Shown: positions 23,842 to 35,859 of the stretch, piece after piece
How the letters are laid out: each line of letters opens with the position of its first letter
Position numbering within the stretch: the stretch's first letter is position 1
DNA from: Hemileia vastatrix
Taxonomy: Eukaryota > Basidiomycota > Pucciniomycetes > Pucciniales > Zaghouaniaceae
DNA length: 64,000 bases
Direction of reading: 5' to 3'
Assembly (NCBI GenBank): GCA_030280995.1
Contig: JASXTE010000008.1
Location: forward strand, 12,262,212-12,326,211
The notes under the pieces: generated by a model
The model's input: the letters and a program-made list of their open reading frames with translations, nothing else
What the model was told of the DNA's origin: nothing
The model's database searches: none
Position numbers and translations under genes: made by a program

Positions 23842-23964
23842 TGTTACACTTAGTATATTAATAGCTTAGTGACTGTTAAGTACATAACTTGTATATAGTC
23901 TGTGGTTCAGCTGATGCATCTAAATTCAGTTCACTCCGGACAAAGCTCTGACACTGCTACCATA
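23842..23964 (+). repeat. Copia-B 5' LTR (123 bp)
   Basis: Begins TGTTACACTTAG and ends GACACTGCTACCATA. It is preceded by GACTT. A partial second copy of its 3' end lies at about 25492-25531, beyond the inserted solo LTR. Confidence 0.8.
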
Positions 23965-23966
23965 GG

Positions 23967-25469
23967 TGTCAGCCTGTATATCCCCAGGACTGAGTAAAAA
24001 GTGCTTATAAGTTATGTTAAACACATGAAATATACATGGGAACAATAAATGAGAGTACACAAACAGTATACATAAGTAAAATTATGATAATACACAAAAA
24101 AATGCCATTATAACACCTTATATACACGCATATATCCACCTTTTATAGGTCTTATGTACTTAATATTAAGCTGGAATATGTTAAGGTAATCTTAATAACC
24201 TTAAGTATAAGGCTACATAATTTTTAAGTACACTTAAAGCTGTTATATTCATTGTTTTACGCAAAAAACAAGAAATGCACTTTATTTCACTTAAAAGTTA
24301 ACTATATGCGCTATAAAATTGAGAATATCAAAAATGCGCTTTGACAGATCAATTGAGCTCATTTAGGACTATTGATTTGGCTATTTAAATGCATAAAAAT
24401 AACACTTTTCAAATTTGGTGTTTTTTATGCCAGAAATGGCTTCTATGTACTGGCCACATACTGCCTGCTTTTTTCCCGTGTGAATAGCTTCATTTTTAGA
24501 AAAGTTAGCTTTTTCACACTATAATTATCCCACATTCTACGCCCACTGTGGGTAAACACACTAAAATAGGCGACAGGCGCTTATTTAGTGTCCTAGCTTA
24601 ATTAATAGTGCATTGACCTTGTTTATATGCACTAATTTCATTAATAACCTCATTCTTGGCATCTTATTTCATCACCACGCTTAAATTCGCCTAATTTTAG
24701 TCACGGATTTACCCGTGCAAGCGCCTGCCAAGGACTGCATGTAGTTACCCCACATCTCACGCTCTGTTTTAAGTTTTTTGGTGGTTTCTCAGTCAATTTT
24801 GGCTATTTTTGGATGGGAATTTCACGTAGTATAATGTCAGGATTAGCCCCTACATTTATACAGTAAATCACCCTTATTATTAAGCTATTATTAACCTTAA
24901 AAAGTCTCCTTTAGTCTTTTATATTATTGTTTTATACGCATATACTCTCTTTTTGTCTTTTTCTTTAATTTTGATGGATTTCCCTTGTTATTACAGGATT
25001 TTGGCGGTTGTTACTTGTCTAATTATGTCATGGATCACTAGGGATGTTGATGGGAAGGTCTATTAGTGGATTTGAGGCGTCTTTAACTGTGTATTGGATG
25101 GTATATCAAGGGATTTATTGGGGAACTCAGTGTGTATAAAAGGAGGAGGTTTTTGTGTCTTGTTTCTACATTCTTTATCATTTACAATTTAACCAATATA
25201 ACCAAACAAATTACAATACATATCAATTAGTACTTTTATAAGACTTTTGAATAGTATTTGAATTATAAAATCTATTTTTCTAACAACTACAAAGATTGTA
25301 AGCCATATATAAAAAATAGTGAGAATTATATTACTGAGACCTTTAAATTTGATTATATTTTACTACTCATTGGATTTATACTACAGTATTCATATAGGAC
25401 CATTTAAATCTTCTAGAAAACTGACTATTCAAGCTAGTTCACATCCTTGTACTTGACCTTAGCCTGACA
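23967..25469 (+). mobile_element. 1503-bp solo LTR inserted beside the Copia-B 5' LTR
   Basis: The ends are TGTCAGCCTG and AGCCTGACA, and the flanking pentamers are ATAGG and ATAGT (4/5). Arm A lacks the insertion. A TATAAAA box at about 25135 suggests plus orientation. The TGTCAGCC terminus resembles that of the Gypsy-B and Gypsy-C LTRs, but the rest was not seen to align with them. No coding frame of note. Confidence 0.7.
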
Positions 25470-25752
25470 ATAGTTGAGTTATGAAATGTTAATCAGTTCA
25501 CTCTGGAGAAAGCACTGACACTGCTACCATAGGTTATGGGCTGTCCCTGATTTGTTACTAGCAGTAATTGTGATCTTGTGATTCCCAAAATATATTTTTT
25601 GTGTTCCCTGTTCCTGCCCACATCAAACAAGTCTCTTTTAAGTGCAGTTCATCTCCCAAGCACACTGTTTGAAGCACTACAACTAATAATTTAGCACAAC
25701 TGGTTTTTTAATTCATTCCAGCTGACTCCTCTGAACAAAACCCTTTCCAATT

Positions 25753-27538
25753 ATGTCTAGGATACAATGCGAGGGCCCTCCTCTTTTGTTGTGTGAATTG
25801 AGACATTTGAATCCACCCCCACATTCCATTAGTGCTTGTAATATACACTTTTCTCGCTCTTTCTCCAGCTCAGCATCTTCCCATACATCATCCTCTGACA
25901 GAAACACTACTGCTCTTCAAGTATCTCCTCAAAACACAGTGCCTTTTCTTTCTTCACATATTCTTAATTTTCTGCCAACTTTTCCCTCTCTTCAGCATTC
26001 AAATCCCACTAGCCAATAGTCTGCTATGGCCACTCCAAACCCTAAAGATCCCAGATCTCATGCAAAGCCATCATCCAGAAACACATACTCCTCTAACCCT
26101 TGCCATAGAAATAATACCACCCCACATTTTACTAATTCTCTATCTGACACATCTAAGTCCTCAAATGATGAAAAAATCCCTTTAACTTTGAACAAGAGTA
26201 AAGATTGTAGAAATATCATAGAGGATATCATTTATAAGACAAAAAAAAAGCAAAATTAAAATCTGATGCATCTAATTGGAAAACATGGCTCAAAAACTTG
26301 CATCTATTTTTAAACCAGCATGTGCGTACAATTAAATGTACTAGTGATCCTAATGCTTTTCATGATGCAATTTCAACATTTGAAGATTAGATGAGCTGGC
26401 ACAGCCTCTACTATAGGCTTGAAGAAAAACTTCAAGGTTTCATTTATTTTGGCATTAAATGTTATAAAAATTTTTCTATCCTCAGTTCCAAGTTTGACAA
26501 AGCATCTGACACTACTCGTATGGCACTTTTTAATGACCTTCTAAAAATCAAAACCTTGCCTTTCACAAATGTCATAGATCATGGCTAAAAATTTAAGTCA
26601 CTTTTAGAGGCGGTTCAATGCTCAGGTTTTGTTTTTGGTTTTGATAAAATGGAAGCAGTTTTCACCCAACTTCTATTACCACCATCAGTTAATCATCTTT
26701 CCACTGAAGCAAATTGTCATTTTGAATTAAGTAAAGACATATCTCAACCCTCTTTTAATGAAATGATGAATGTTCTTCAAAATTCTTTTATCAATTTGTC
26801 CCACTCTACATCTTCCACTGCTTCTACCATTTCCACAACTTTTGAACTGAAAACCAATCCTGATTCTGTTTCATCTTTGACTTTCAAATAGGGAAAAATG
26901 GACAGTTACCACCCTAGAAATAAAAAACCTGATTATTCCTGTTTTTACTGAAAGTCCTCAGAACATTTTAAAAGACATGTCCAAATTATCCCAACAGTAA
27001 AGGTTTTTATGTTGCAGTTTGGGGACAACATGAAGCTCTTGCTTGTAATAATAAAGAAGCTATAAATACCATTCATAAATTGTTGAAAAAAAGAAAAGGA
27101 AAGCAATCATTTCAAAGCTCTTCAAAACCCCATTTAAATGAAATCAGCTGCAAAGTGCTAGATGTTCTGACTACTTCTTTAAAAGAAATGGATTTTGGTA
27201 CTGATAGCTGGAAAGAGGAACAAGATAGTAAAGATTTTCAAGGTATTTTTAATTCTAGTGCCACACATCATGTCACTGGTGATGTATGTCTTCTCTCTGA
27301 CTTCAATAGTTTGAAAACTCCTATCCCAGTCAAAACAGTAACTGATTCTGGTACTGCTTTCATTATGGGTCATGGAAACATTTTCATTAAAGGATGTGGA
27401 GGAGAATTAGTTACAATCAGAGGTGTTTTTTATTGTGAAAGAGGAAAATCTACTCTTATTTCTCCTTTTAATCTGTTAGATAATGGCATTTCTCTTTCTT
27501 TTAATAAAAATTATGATTATATTATTTCTTGCTCTTAA
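25753..27538 (+). pseudogene. Copia-B gag and protease, broken
   Basis: A Ser/Pro-rich N-terminal region (25753-26019, with NPPP as in Copia-A) is followed by a capsid-like region (26391-26890, MSWHSLYYRLEEKL, then FTQLLLPPSVNHLS). A decayed zinc knuckle lies near 26935 (CFY-stop-KSSEHFKRHV), then the frame 27080-27538 with SSATHHVTGDVCL, where the protease motif has lost the usual Asp. Several in-frame stops separate the pieces. The Gag would have packaged element RNA in particles. Confidence 0.75.
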
Positions 27539-27608
27539 ATCTTCTTCTGGATAAAAATGGACAGTTGATCTAGTTTATCCATGTGATCTAGAAACCAATA
27601 TTTTTGAA

Positions 27609-30298
27609 ATGAATTATTTTAACTCTTTGTCATCTAAAACCCTTCCTGCTCCCTTTGTCCCCTCACCCCCCCCCTCAAAAATCCCTTTTCCCACAGTGGT
27701 TCCTGATTCAATCATGGATTGGCATCACCGTCTTGGACACACTAGCACCAGAGTTCTACAAAGGATTGCCCAAAAATGTCTGCGCACCAATTCACCCTCT
27801 TATATCCCTTCTTTCAGATTACACTGTGATATTTGTGCGGTTTCTAAGAGAAAAAGAAAAAATATGTGCATGGCTTCCAAATGTACCCATGAGCTCATGG
27901 ATCTTGTGGTCTCTGATTTAGTAGGGCCCATGGTTGGTGTCACAGATAAGGGTGAGATCTATGTGGCAACATTCAGAGTATCTTTTCCAACTTATGGAGA
28001 AATCTTTGTCTTAAAGAAGAAGTCAGATGTTTTTTATGCTTTTATTAATTTCAAAGCTAGGTTAGAAAACATCATCAAACACTGTCTCAAGATTCTCAGA
28101 ACTGACAATGGTAAAGAATACATGAACAAGAAATTCTCTGAATACCTCTCCCAACATGGTATCCTCCATGAAAACTCAATGCCTTATCATCATGAACAGA
28201 ATGGAATTTCTGAAAGGTTCAAAAAAACTATTGGTGAAATTTCTAGGACCATTCTTCTTGAATCAAACCTTCCTCCCACTATTTGGACTTTTGCTTATTG
28301 TTGGACATCTTGTATTCATAATAAGTTTCCAAACATAAGAGTTACCAACAGTACACCTTAGCAAATCATTTTCAATAAAAAAGCAGATTTGTCACCTATT
28401 AAAATTTTTGTTCAGTGAGCATATGTACATATTCCAGCTTAAAAGAGGACAAAAATGGAGGTCTGGGTAATGCATTGCAGAGTTATTGGTTTTGTAGAGG
28501 GTGGTAAGGGTTGAATATTTTGGCATCCAGAGTCTAATTCATTTGTTCAGTCAGAAATTGTCAAATTTTGATTTCTGAATGACAAGAAAAAAAAATACCA
28601 AAGAACTCATATTACCACATTCAGAGGAATCTCAATGTAAAGGTGATTTATCAATTATTTTAAATCAACTGAAATTTGGTTATTTTACAGAAGAAGAAAC
28701 TATTGCTGCTCAAGATGTTATGGTTGATTTCATTAGCAATAATGCTGGTGACCTTTCTTATCAACTTCCTTGCACATTTAAGCAGGCAATGAAGCAATTA
28801 GATGCAGTTGAATGAAAAGCAGCTTGTCTTCAAGAATTAGACAACATGTCTAATATGAAGGTGTGGGATATTGTACCCCTTTCTCCTAGAGAAACTGTCA
28901 CAGGTGCTTTTTGGGTTTTTGCTCTCAAAAGGGATGAATTTGGAAAGATCATCAAGCATAAGGCATGCTTTGTGGCTCGAGGTTTCAAACAAATTGAAGG
29001 CATTGATTTGAACAATACTTTTGATCCTACAGCTAATTTTGCATCCCTGCATTTGATTCTAACTCCAGCAGCTACCTACAACTGGCCAGTCAAAACTTTT
29101 GATGTCACTGCAGCTTATCTCCATAGTGATCTTGAAGAAAAAATCTATGTCAAGCAGCCCAAAGGGTTTGAATCTGTTAATCCAACTCATGTCTGCAAGC
29201 TTAAGAAAGTTCTATATGGTACAAAGCAAGCAGCCAGGTGCTGGTGGAAGCATGTCAGTAAAATTTTGGTGAATTTGGGTTACAGGTCAAGTAATCAGGA
29301 TGCAAGTGTATATGTGCTAGCAAAAGATGGTTCCAAGGGGATGTTAAGGATTCATGTGAATGATGGTGTAGAGGTAGGGAGTAGTGACACAGTTTTGAGA
29401 GAGTTGGAAGTGGATATGGGGAGTAGTTTAAAGGTAAAATGGTCTGATGGTATCTCTTCTATTGTTGGTCCAGCAGATTCACAATGCTCTAAAGGTTTCA
29501 CTATTCACCAACCAGCTCTTGTCAACAAAATCCTAACTGAACACAATACAACAGATCTTACTTCTCACTCACCTTTGCCAATGGGTCTTTCTTTAGTGTC
29601 ATTAAAAGAAAAAAACTCACCCCCCACTTGAACCTATCAAATTTTTGTCTATCATTGGTTCTTTGTCATACCTTGTAGCAGGATTAAGGCCTGATTTACC
29701 ATATCCTGTCAACTTCCTGGCACATTATGCATCAAGACCAGGTAAAGCTGAATGGGATGTGCCTAATCATTTGCTGAGATATCTACAATTCACCAAAAAC
29801 ATGAAATTTCATCTTTCCCCAACAATCAACATCAATCCATTAACAGACGTTTATTGTGATGCTACACTTGGGGTGGTGAATTTGCTAGGGCTACAGGTGG
29901 CCATGTTCTTCAGATCCACAACTGTCTTATCTTATAGCAATCAAAATGTCAATCAAGAGTGGCTACAGCTTCCCTTCACTCAGAATTGATGGCAATGTCA
30001 AATGCAACTTTTAAAGCCCTGTGGATGCAAAACCTTCTGTGAGAAGTGGATTATTGCCATGGACCAACAACTCTTTATTGTGACAACAAAGGTGCTATTG
30101 TTGCAGCTACAGATAATCCTTCAGACAAATGTTGTAGACATGTTGACAGAGATTTCTATTTTTGTGAATGAACAAGTTCATCAGCATGAAATAGACATTA
30201 AATGGGGTTCAACTAGGGATCAGGTAACAGATTTGTTGACAAAGAATTTGGGCCCAAATATATGGAAAGATAAGAGATATTTATTGGGAGTTTACTAG
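27609..30298 (+). pseudogene. Copia-B pol (integrase, RT, RNase H), broken
   Basis: The integrase block (27609-28361) has WHHRLGHTS and TDNGKEY and ends in a TAG. RT (28579-29631, with a TGA near 28813) has the catalytic motif altered to HVNDGV. Past a frameshift at a C-run, RNase H-like sequence continues (29645-29989 and 30002-30298). The TGA after the integrase and the C-run frameshift are shared with Copia-A, whereas the TAG near 28361 and the HVND change are private. Confidence 0.85.
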
Positions 30299-30367
30299 TT
30301 ATTTTTTCTTTTTCTTCTGAACTATATTAGCTGTGGATGGTTATGGGGAAATCACTAAGAGGGGGGG

Positions 30368-30490
30368 TGTTATGTATAATATAGTAGTAGCTTAGTGATT
30401 GTTAAGTACATAAGGTGTATATAGTCTGTGGTGCAGCTGATGCATCTAACTCTGGTTCACTCCGGACGAAGCGCTGACACTGCTACCATA
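30368..30490 (+). repeat. Copia-B 3' LTR (123 bp)
   Basis: Preceded by the polypurine tract AAGAGGGGGGG and followed by GACTT, the target duplication. Its sequence equals the Copia-A 3' LTR base for base. Confidence 0.85.
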
Positions 30491-30714
30491 GACTTGATGG
30501 GGTGAAAGGGAATATTGACAGCTTTCTCATAGGGGGTTGTCTGTCAAATTGCATGCACAAATTGGGGGGGTGACCGGGGAATGTGTGTGCAAGTTGTTTT
30601 GCAATGGCTGCAAGCTTTTTACATCTGCTGTAGTTACCTGTATTTTGGCTTCCTACAAACTGTCCAACTATTCAATTATGTCATCATTTAACGATGCACA
30701 TTTCTATGGCAGGT

Positions 30715-30749
30715 CACGTGAGTGGACGCTCCCCTCCTGCGCTCATTGG
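30715..30749 (+). promoter_or_regulatory. Pin1 upstream elements: CACGTG and inverted CCAAT
   Basis: A CACGTG E-box (30715-30720) and an ATTGG (inverted CCAAT, 30745-30749) lie 50-85 bp before the proposed start codon, in a patch less AT-rich than its surroundings. Position and motif types fit a fungal promoter. Function is inferred. Confidence 0.4.
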
Positions 30750-30799
30750 CCGCATACATTCATCAAACCTTCTCTTTCATCCCTTGACTTCATCCATCC

Positions 30800-31630
30800 A
30801 TGGCCACTTGGGAGGTCCGTTTAATCCATCCCATTCCAATCTAATCCAGTCTAATCTAATAAAATAAAATAAAATCTAATTTAATTTAATTTAATTTAAT
30901 CTAATCTAATCTAATCTAATCTATCCAATCCTGTCTTTTCGCTTACTTTGTTTCTTGTCTTCTTACCTGCACAGATCAGGTTTTCTCAGTCCTACAAACG
31001 TCCTTACTTTTATTGCACCACTTCTAAACAATCCACTTGGGATCAACCTCCCGAACTCTCCGAATCGGATATCTTAGCTCTTCCTGGTGCTCATCACTTA
31101 CAATCTAATCAATCTGATCAAAATCAAACTCCTAATAGTGACTCCAATAATAATAATACTAATCAGTCTGTTAGAGTTAGTCATCTTCTCATCAAACATG
31201 CCGGAAGTCGTCGTCCTTCAAGCTGGAAAGAGGTCAGTGAACCTTTTTCATTATCTTTTCCTTTTCCTTTTCATTTCATTTCATTCATTCATTTTGTTTG
31301 TTTTTTATTTCTATTTCTATCTATCTATCAAAAATAAAATAGGAAACCATCACTCGTTCAAAAGAAGAAGCCATCGAAATCTTAAAAACTCATCATCAAG
31401 AACTTAAAACCCTTTCATCATCAACAACAGAATTAAATCAACGTTTCAATCAACTTTCCACTGAACATTCTGATTGTTCTTCTCATTCACATGGTGGCGA
31501 TCTTGGTTTTTTCGGACCTGGTAAAATGCAAAAAGCTTTCGAAGAAGCTGCTTTTAGTTTAGATGTGGGTCAATTGAGTGATGTGGTCGAAACTGATAGT
31601 GGAGTTCATTTGATTTTGAGAACCGGTTGA
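30800..31630 (+). CDS. ESS1: Pin1/Ess1-type peptidyl-prolyl cis-trans isomerase
   Basis: Three exons: 30800-30814, 30975-31232 and 31343-31630, joined by GT-AG introns of 160 and 110 bp, giving 186 residues. Exon 1 encodes only MATWE; its Trp4 is the first WW-domain Trp, and STWDQPP supplies the second, which is why this start is chosen. After a Gln/Asn/Ser linker (about residues 46-67) comes the parvulin domain: HLLIKHAGSRRPSSW matches the phosphate-binding loop with its paired Arg, SDCSSHSHGGDLGFFGPG holds the catalytic Cys, and GVHLILRTG ends the protein. Parvulins of this class isomerise pSer/pThr-Pro bonds in nuclear targets such as the RNA polymerase II tail. The frame is intact. It starts about 180 bp from the transposon cluster. 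Confidence 0.93.
30837..30927. repeat. TAATC/TAATT pentanucleotide repeat in Pin1 intron 1
   Basis: Runs of TAATC, TAAAA and TAATT pentamers fill the middle of the 160-bp first intron. No effect on splicing signals is apparent. Confidence 0.8.
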
Positions 31631-31717
31631 TTATCTAGAGTGATTTTTTATTTTATTTTTCCTTTTCACTTTTTGTACATATGCGCGCACACACAAACAC
31701 ACTCTCATCCATCCATC

Positions 31718-31759
<42 letters not shown>

Positions 31760-32155
31760 CTCCTCATCTGTCACATTTTCCAACAACTTGTATCGATGAT
31801 ATATACAGATATATATATATTAAAGACAAGCATTTCAGCTTATCTATAAAATTATTATTTCATTATGATTAACCTAAAGCCTAACCTAACCTAAGGGGAC
31901 TTCAGCATTTTTGTTTCTTATTCTTTCTTGATGTTTTGTTGTGGTATGTAGCTAGTTTAGAAAAAAAAAAAATATGAACAACCTTTTTTTCTGTTTCATC
32001 TTTTCCTTTCTACTTCATTTTTTTTACCTTTCCCCTTCCTCATTCTCTTAAGACATCTTTCCCTGCTGTAATAAATATTTGGTATCTATTTTGCATTTTA
32101 GTTGTGCCTATTGTTAATGAAAAGCCACATTCATCCTTCTTAGAGCATGTATTTA
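31631..32155. other. Pin1 3' intergenic region with CA/TA microsatellite
   Basis: No gene is seen. A (CA)n tract followed by (TA)n lies at about 31686-31760, and a TATATA run near 31800. T-rich tracts follow to the Tc1-1 boundary. Confidence 0.7.
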
Positions 32156-33721
32156 CAGTGGGGGGACAGATGTTTTGGCCCCTTTTTTTTCGGCCAGAAC
32201 TCATAAACTTCTAAGGAAACCACCATGAAAAAAATATGTGTTCTCACTCTCTAGACTTCAAAGAGTTCAAATATGACATCCAAATTTCATTTCATTCACT
32301 CGTTTTTTTATTTCATATTTTATGAATGGCCATTTTTTCAATCAACAAACCAAAAATCTCATGACAATGAGACCTTAACCACACAAAAGCGCTCCTTCCA
32401 CACTACCAATTCAATGAAAAAGTTAAAAAAAAAAAATCAAATTTTTTTCAGTTTTTTTTATCCAGGGGTCACCAGCAAGTGGAACCACCACCAGCAGCAA
32501 TGCGAGCCTCCATTTGTCGTGACATCAATTGAACAAGATGCTCCAGTTGTTGAGAAGGGAAAACATCCCATGCTTTTTGTATTGCTTGACGCATCTCGGC
32601 GATGTTTTTTGGTTGATAGTATTTTTGAATATTACTCTTCATCATTTTCCAAACGTTCTCAATCAAATTTAGTTCAGGCAATTGTGCTGGCCAGGTCATC
32701 TTGCAAAGATTGATAACAGATCGGAAATCTTGAGATAGCTTTGAGGTGTGCACCGGAGCGTTATCCTCCATAAGGAGAAGGCAATTGCGAGAGTCAACTT
32801 TGGCAAGCCATGGAAGCAACAAGCCAAAGTAGACATTGTCTATGAAGTGCTTTGAAGTTCGTTGGTTTGATGGTAGGAATACTATAGGTGCCTTTCATGT
32901 ATTGAAGAATTCACCCCATTATCATGATAGTGGAGCGACCGCTTTTGAAAGAAGGCTGCAAACATTTCATGTGAAATTTTTCACGGCTCTGATGCCAGAC
33001 CAAAACTTGAGTTGACAGCTTGCCAACTTCAAAGCTGCATTCATCAGTCCATATAACTTTCTTCCAATCTTCAACTGACCAGTGAACCTTTTGGCGAGCA
33101 AATTGAAGTCATCCTTCTTCATGGGAGAGATTGGGGTGAGGTTTTTTGACGGCAACATATTTATGAAAACCAAGGTCATGAGCATGGTGGCGAAAAGTTC
33201 AGCATGAAATTTTGGAGGTAAGACTGTCAGTAATCTCATTCAAGGTCTTCTTACAATTTCTAGTGAAGCTTTTCCTGATTTGATGCATGTCTCTTGGGCT
33301 GGTCATGACAGGGCGGCCAGGTTTTTCTAATTTTTCAAGTCTTCCCTTGCTGCAGTATGGGGCAATAATTTGACGCACAGTGGTTTGTGGGATGTTAAAA
33401 TGGGCTAATACTTGGGTTACCGAGGAGCCTGAGGCTGCCATGCCTGCAATAAGGCCATGCTCACCAGTTGTGAGTTGCTCCTTCACGGAGTGGCGTGCCA
33501 TGATAGGCACCTAAAGGTACAAAATTAAGGGATGATGTTTAAGCTGCATAATAAAGAAAAAAACAATGAGAAATAAAAGAAAAACTTACCAAATGATACA
33601 AAGAACCAAGGAACGAAGTTTGGAGGTGGTATTGGCAATGATGGAGGTATACGATAAAGAAGAAAAATTATAAAAATGAGGATTGTGCATAAAAAGTGGC
33701 CAGAACATCTGTCCCCCACTG
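32156..33721 (-). mobile_element. Tc1-1: Tc1/mariner element with intact TIRs
   Basis: The ends are CAGTGGGGGGACAGATG and, inverted, CAGTGGGGGACAGATG, each flanked by TA (32154-32155 and 33722-33723), as expected for Tc1/mariner. Length is 1566 bp. The transposase on the minus strand is frameshifted, so the copy is non-autonomous but may still be mobilised. Confidence 0.9.
32469..33510 (-). pseudogene. Tc1-like transposase, frameshifted
   Basis: The N-terminal part (33510-33199) shows paired helix-turn-helix segments (TTGEHGLIAGMAASGSSV and FNIPQTTVRQII) and a GRP-type linker (KPGRPVM). The middle (33239-32967) is displaced by a frameshift; the other frame there reads WSVEDWKKVIWTDECSFEV, the first catalytic Asp region. 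The C-terminal frame (32822-32469) has LLMEDNAPVHTSK and LPELNLIENVWKMMK, the remaining catalytic block. Start 33510 lies in the typical place for a Tc1 of about 340 residues. Inactive as it stands. Confidence 0.85.
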
Positions 33722-33723
33722 TA

Positions 33724-34019
33724 CAGTTCCTGAAAGTAAGTTGTTGTCATGACTTAATTTTTTATTTTTATTTTATTTTATTTTTTGTCATTGCATCTTT
33801 GCTTTATACCACCACCATCTCAATTACACTCAACCTTCTTCACCTCAAGACTTGCTCGCTCACACCTCAAGTTTATTTTTGGCCAAGGTCAGGTTCTCTT
33901 TTCTTTTTTTTTTTTTTCTTATACACCTTACATGTTTTAGCTTATTAAAGATCTCTTTTTTTATTTTTATTTTATTTTATTTTAGCTTATTTTACCATTC
34001 CACCATGTCTACTTCAAAG
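33724..34019. other. T-rich non-coding stretch
   Basis: Poly-T and TTTTA/TATTT runs between the two Tc1-type relics. No coding evidence. Confidence 0.6.
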
Positions 34020-34910
34020 GCTGGTACCTGCTAACATGGTATGGAATTGAAGGGCTTGGTTGTTGGAATGGCCCATGGCTTGGGACTGACCGATCCAAAA
34101 TTGCCTGTGAATTGTATATACCACATACAACAGTCTGCTCAATTCTTGACTGTTATTGTTCCTTATTTTCTGTGCAAAATGCACATTGTGCAGGGTCTCC
34201 TCACAAAACTAACCCATGTCGTGATATGTGAGAAATCTTCTGCTGTCTCAAGACTAATTGCTCTTCAAAAAGTTACCTCAGATAGTTGAAGGTTAGACAA
34301 CACCAATATCCACTCACACTGTTTTCAAACAAGCCCATGAATTGGGGATCTTCAAACGCATTGTGATCAAGAAACTGTTTATTGATGAAGCTCATCACCA
34401 ATGCTGCTTCAAACTTGCTCAGGTTCACCTCCAATGGACTGTCAAAGATTGGAAAAAGGGTTGGTTATATGATCTGATGAGTTTTTCATTTGAGGCTGAA
34501 AAGTCTTCATGATCAAGTTTGGTTTGATATACACCAACTGAATTTTACCACTGTGATTGTCTTCAGCTGAGCTGACATTCAAGAGTGAGTGTACATCTGT
34601 CATGGTCTGGAATGGATTTTGTCAATACCACTAAAGTATCCCTTGTGGTAATCCCACCACAACATCAAAATCTCACACAAACTATGATTGAACAAGTTTA
34701 ACTTGTCAATATGCTCCCTATTTTTTTTTTCTTAGAACAGAATAATAAACAAAACCAAATGATTCTTCAAGAAGACCATTCTTTGATACACACTGACATA
34801 AAAAAATAAAAAAGTCAATGAGTTTTATAAAGCAGCCAGATTATGTAAAATCGATGATTTGATGACATAATTGACTGACCTGAATTCCATTGAAAGTATA
34901 TAAATGTTGA
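34020..34910 (+). pseudogene. Heavily decayed Tc1-like transposase relic
   Basis: Scattered fragments in different frames follow the order of Tc1 transposases: HTVFKQAHELGIFKRIVIKK and LAQVHLQWTVKDWKKGW (about 34318-34462), then MILQEDHSLIHTD (about 34760-34800), and SLTDLNSIES (about 34865-34895), corresponding to the HLxWTxEDWKK, D-N-x-x-x-H and DLNPIE blocks. Many stops interrupt it. No TIRs were found. Confidence 0.6.
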
Positions 34911-35859
34911 TATAAAAATAAATGATCAGGAGAAGTATCACCTCAATCAAACTATGAGAGATGATGACTGCCTTACAACAAGTATAGAACCATCTTCCAT
35001 CAAAAATTCTGGTGAATTTGGTGTTTTCAATGTCATTTTTTATGTGTGATGTTGTTGATACCTCTGGTGGATTCATCCATTGGTGGCCAAGGTAATACAT
35101 TTGATTTTCTTTATTCATGTTTTCTTTTTGGATATTTATTGCATAATCTTTAGAATTCTGAATGATAATATTAACATTAGGGGGGCATTATTCTTGGATT
35201 TAGATATATGGTAGGTATTAGAAAAAAGGGGTTGTGTTCTTCTTTCATTATTTTTGATTACATGATATAAAACTTCATATACAGGTCAATCTCAGATAGT
35301 GTTTTCAATGAAAAAGAATAAATATTGAGGTTTTAATATCATAAAACAGGGGTGAAAAGAATTATATTCTGAGAAATATAAAGAGCCATCCATTTAATTG
35401 GAATTAATGTACAGTTTTAAAGTTAAAGTTAAAGTTAGAAAAATGACTAGGTTGTTTAAATCCAATTTTTTTCACAATGAAAGCTTAACCATCCTGATCA
35501 AAAGTCAAATAAAAGTCTGAATCATTCTAAAATATGGCTTTGAAAGAATGAAATATTATAAAATTTGTATATTCTTACAATGTTCTTGGTTACAACGCTT
35601 ATGAAAACACTTGCTTGATCTCTTGTCATTGTTTAAGTACAGGGATTTAAATAGCCAAGAGGTCAACACATGGCAAGACATGAAATTTAGGGAGAATTGG
35701 AAAAATGTTTAATCTAATTCAAAACATAATAATAACTAGTAACATATCTACCATTTTAAAAAACATGCAAGAAATCTCTTCAAACATTTTTATTTTGTAA
35801 TTTTCAAAAAAAAATTGTTGCTCCCAATCACAAAAAAAAAATAAATAATATTATTATTA
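34911..35859. other. AT-rich stretch without recognised genes
   Basis: Only short frames without motif or splice support are present. An AT-rich ATTATTATTA tract abuts the HBG-3 terminus at 35860. Confidence 0.6.

Larger units (their letters stand above)
23842..30490 (+). mobile_element. Copia-B: Ty1/Copia retrotransposon, broken
   Basis: Plus-strand twin of Copia-A with 123-bp LTRs at both ends, flanked by GACTT on each side. A 1.5-kb solo LTR is inserted right after the 5' LTR. Gag, protease, integrase, RT and RNase H regions are all present but carry stops and frameshifts, several identical to those of Copia-A. The LTRs of this copy differ from each other at roughly 15% of positions, so the original insertion is old. 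Confidence 0.85.
23515..30620 (+). repeat. Right arm of large inverted duplication
   Basis: This is the plus-strand counterpart of 697-18965. It carries Copia-B with a perfect GACTT target duplication (23837-23841 and 30491-30495), so it preserves the original insertion site better than arm A. Homology with arm A stops close to 30620, about 180 bp before the Pin1 start codon. Confidence 0.8.
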
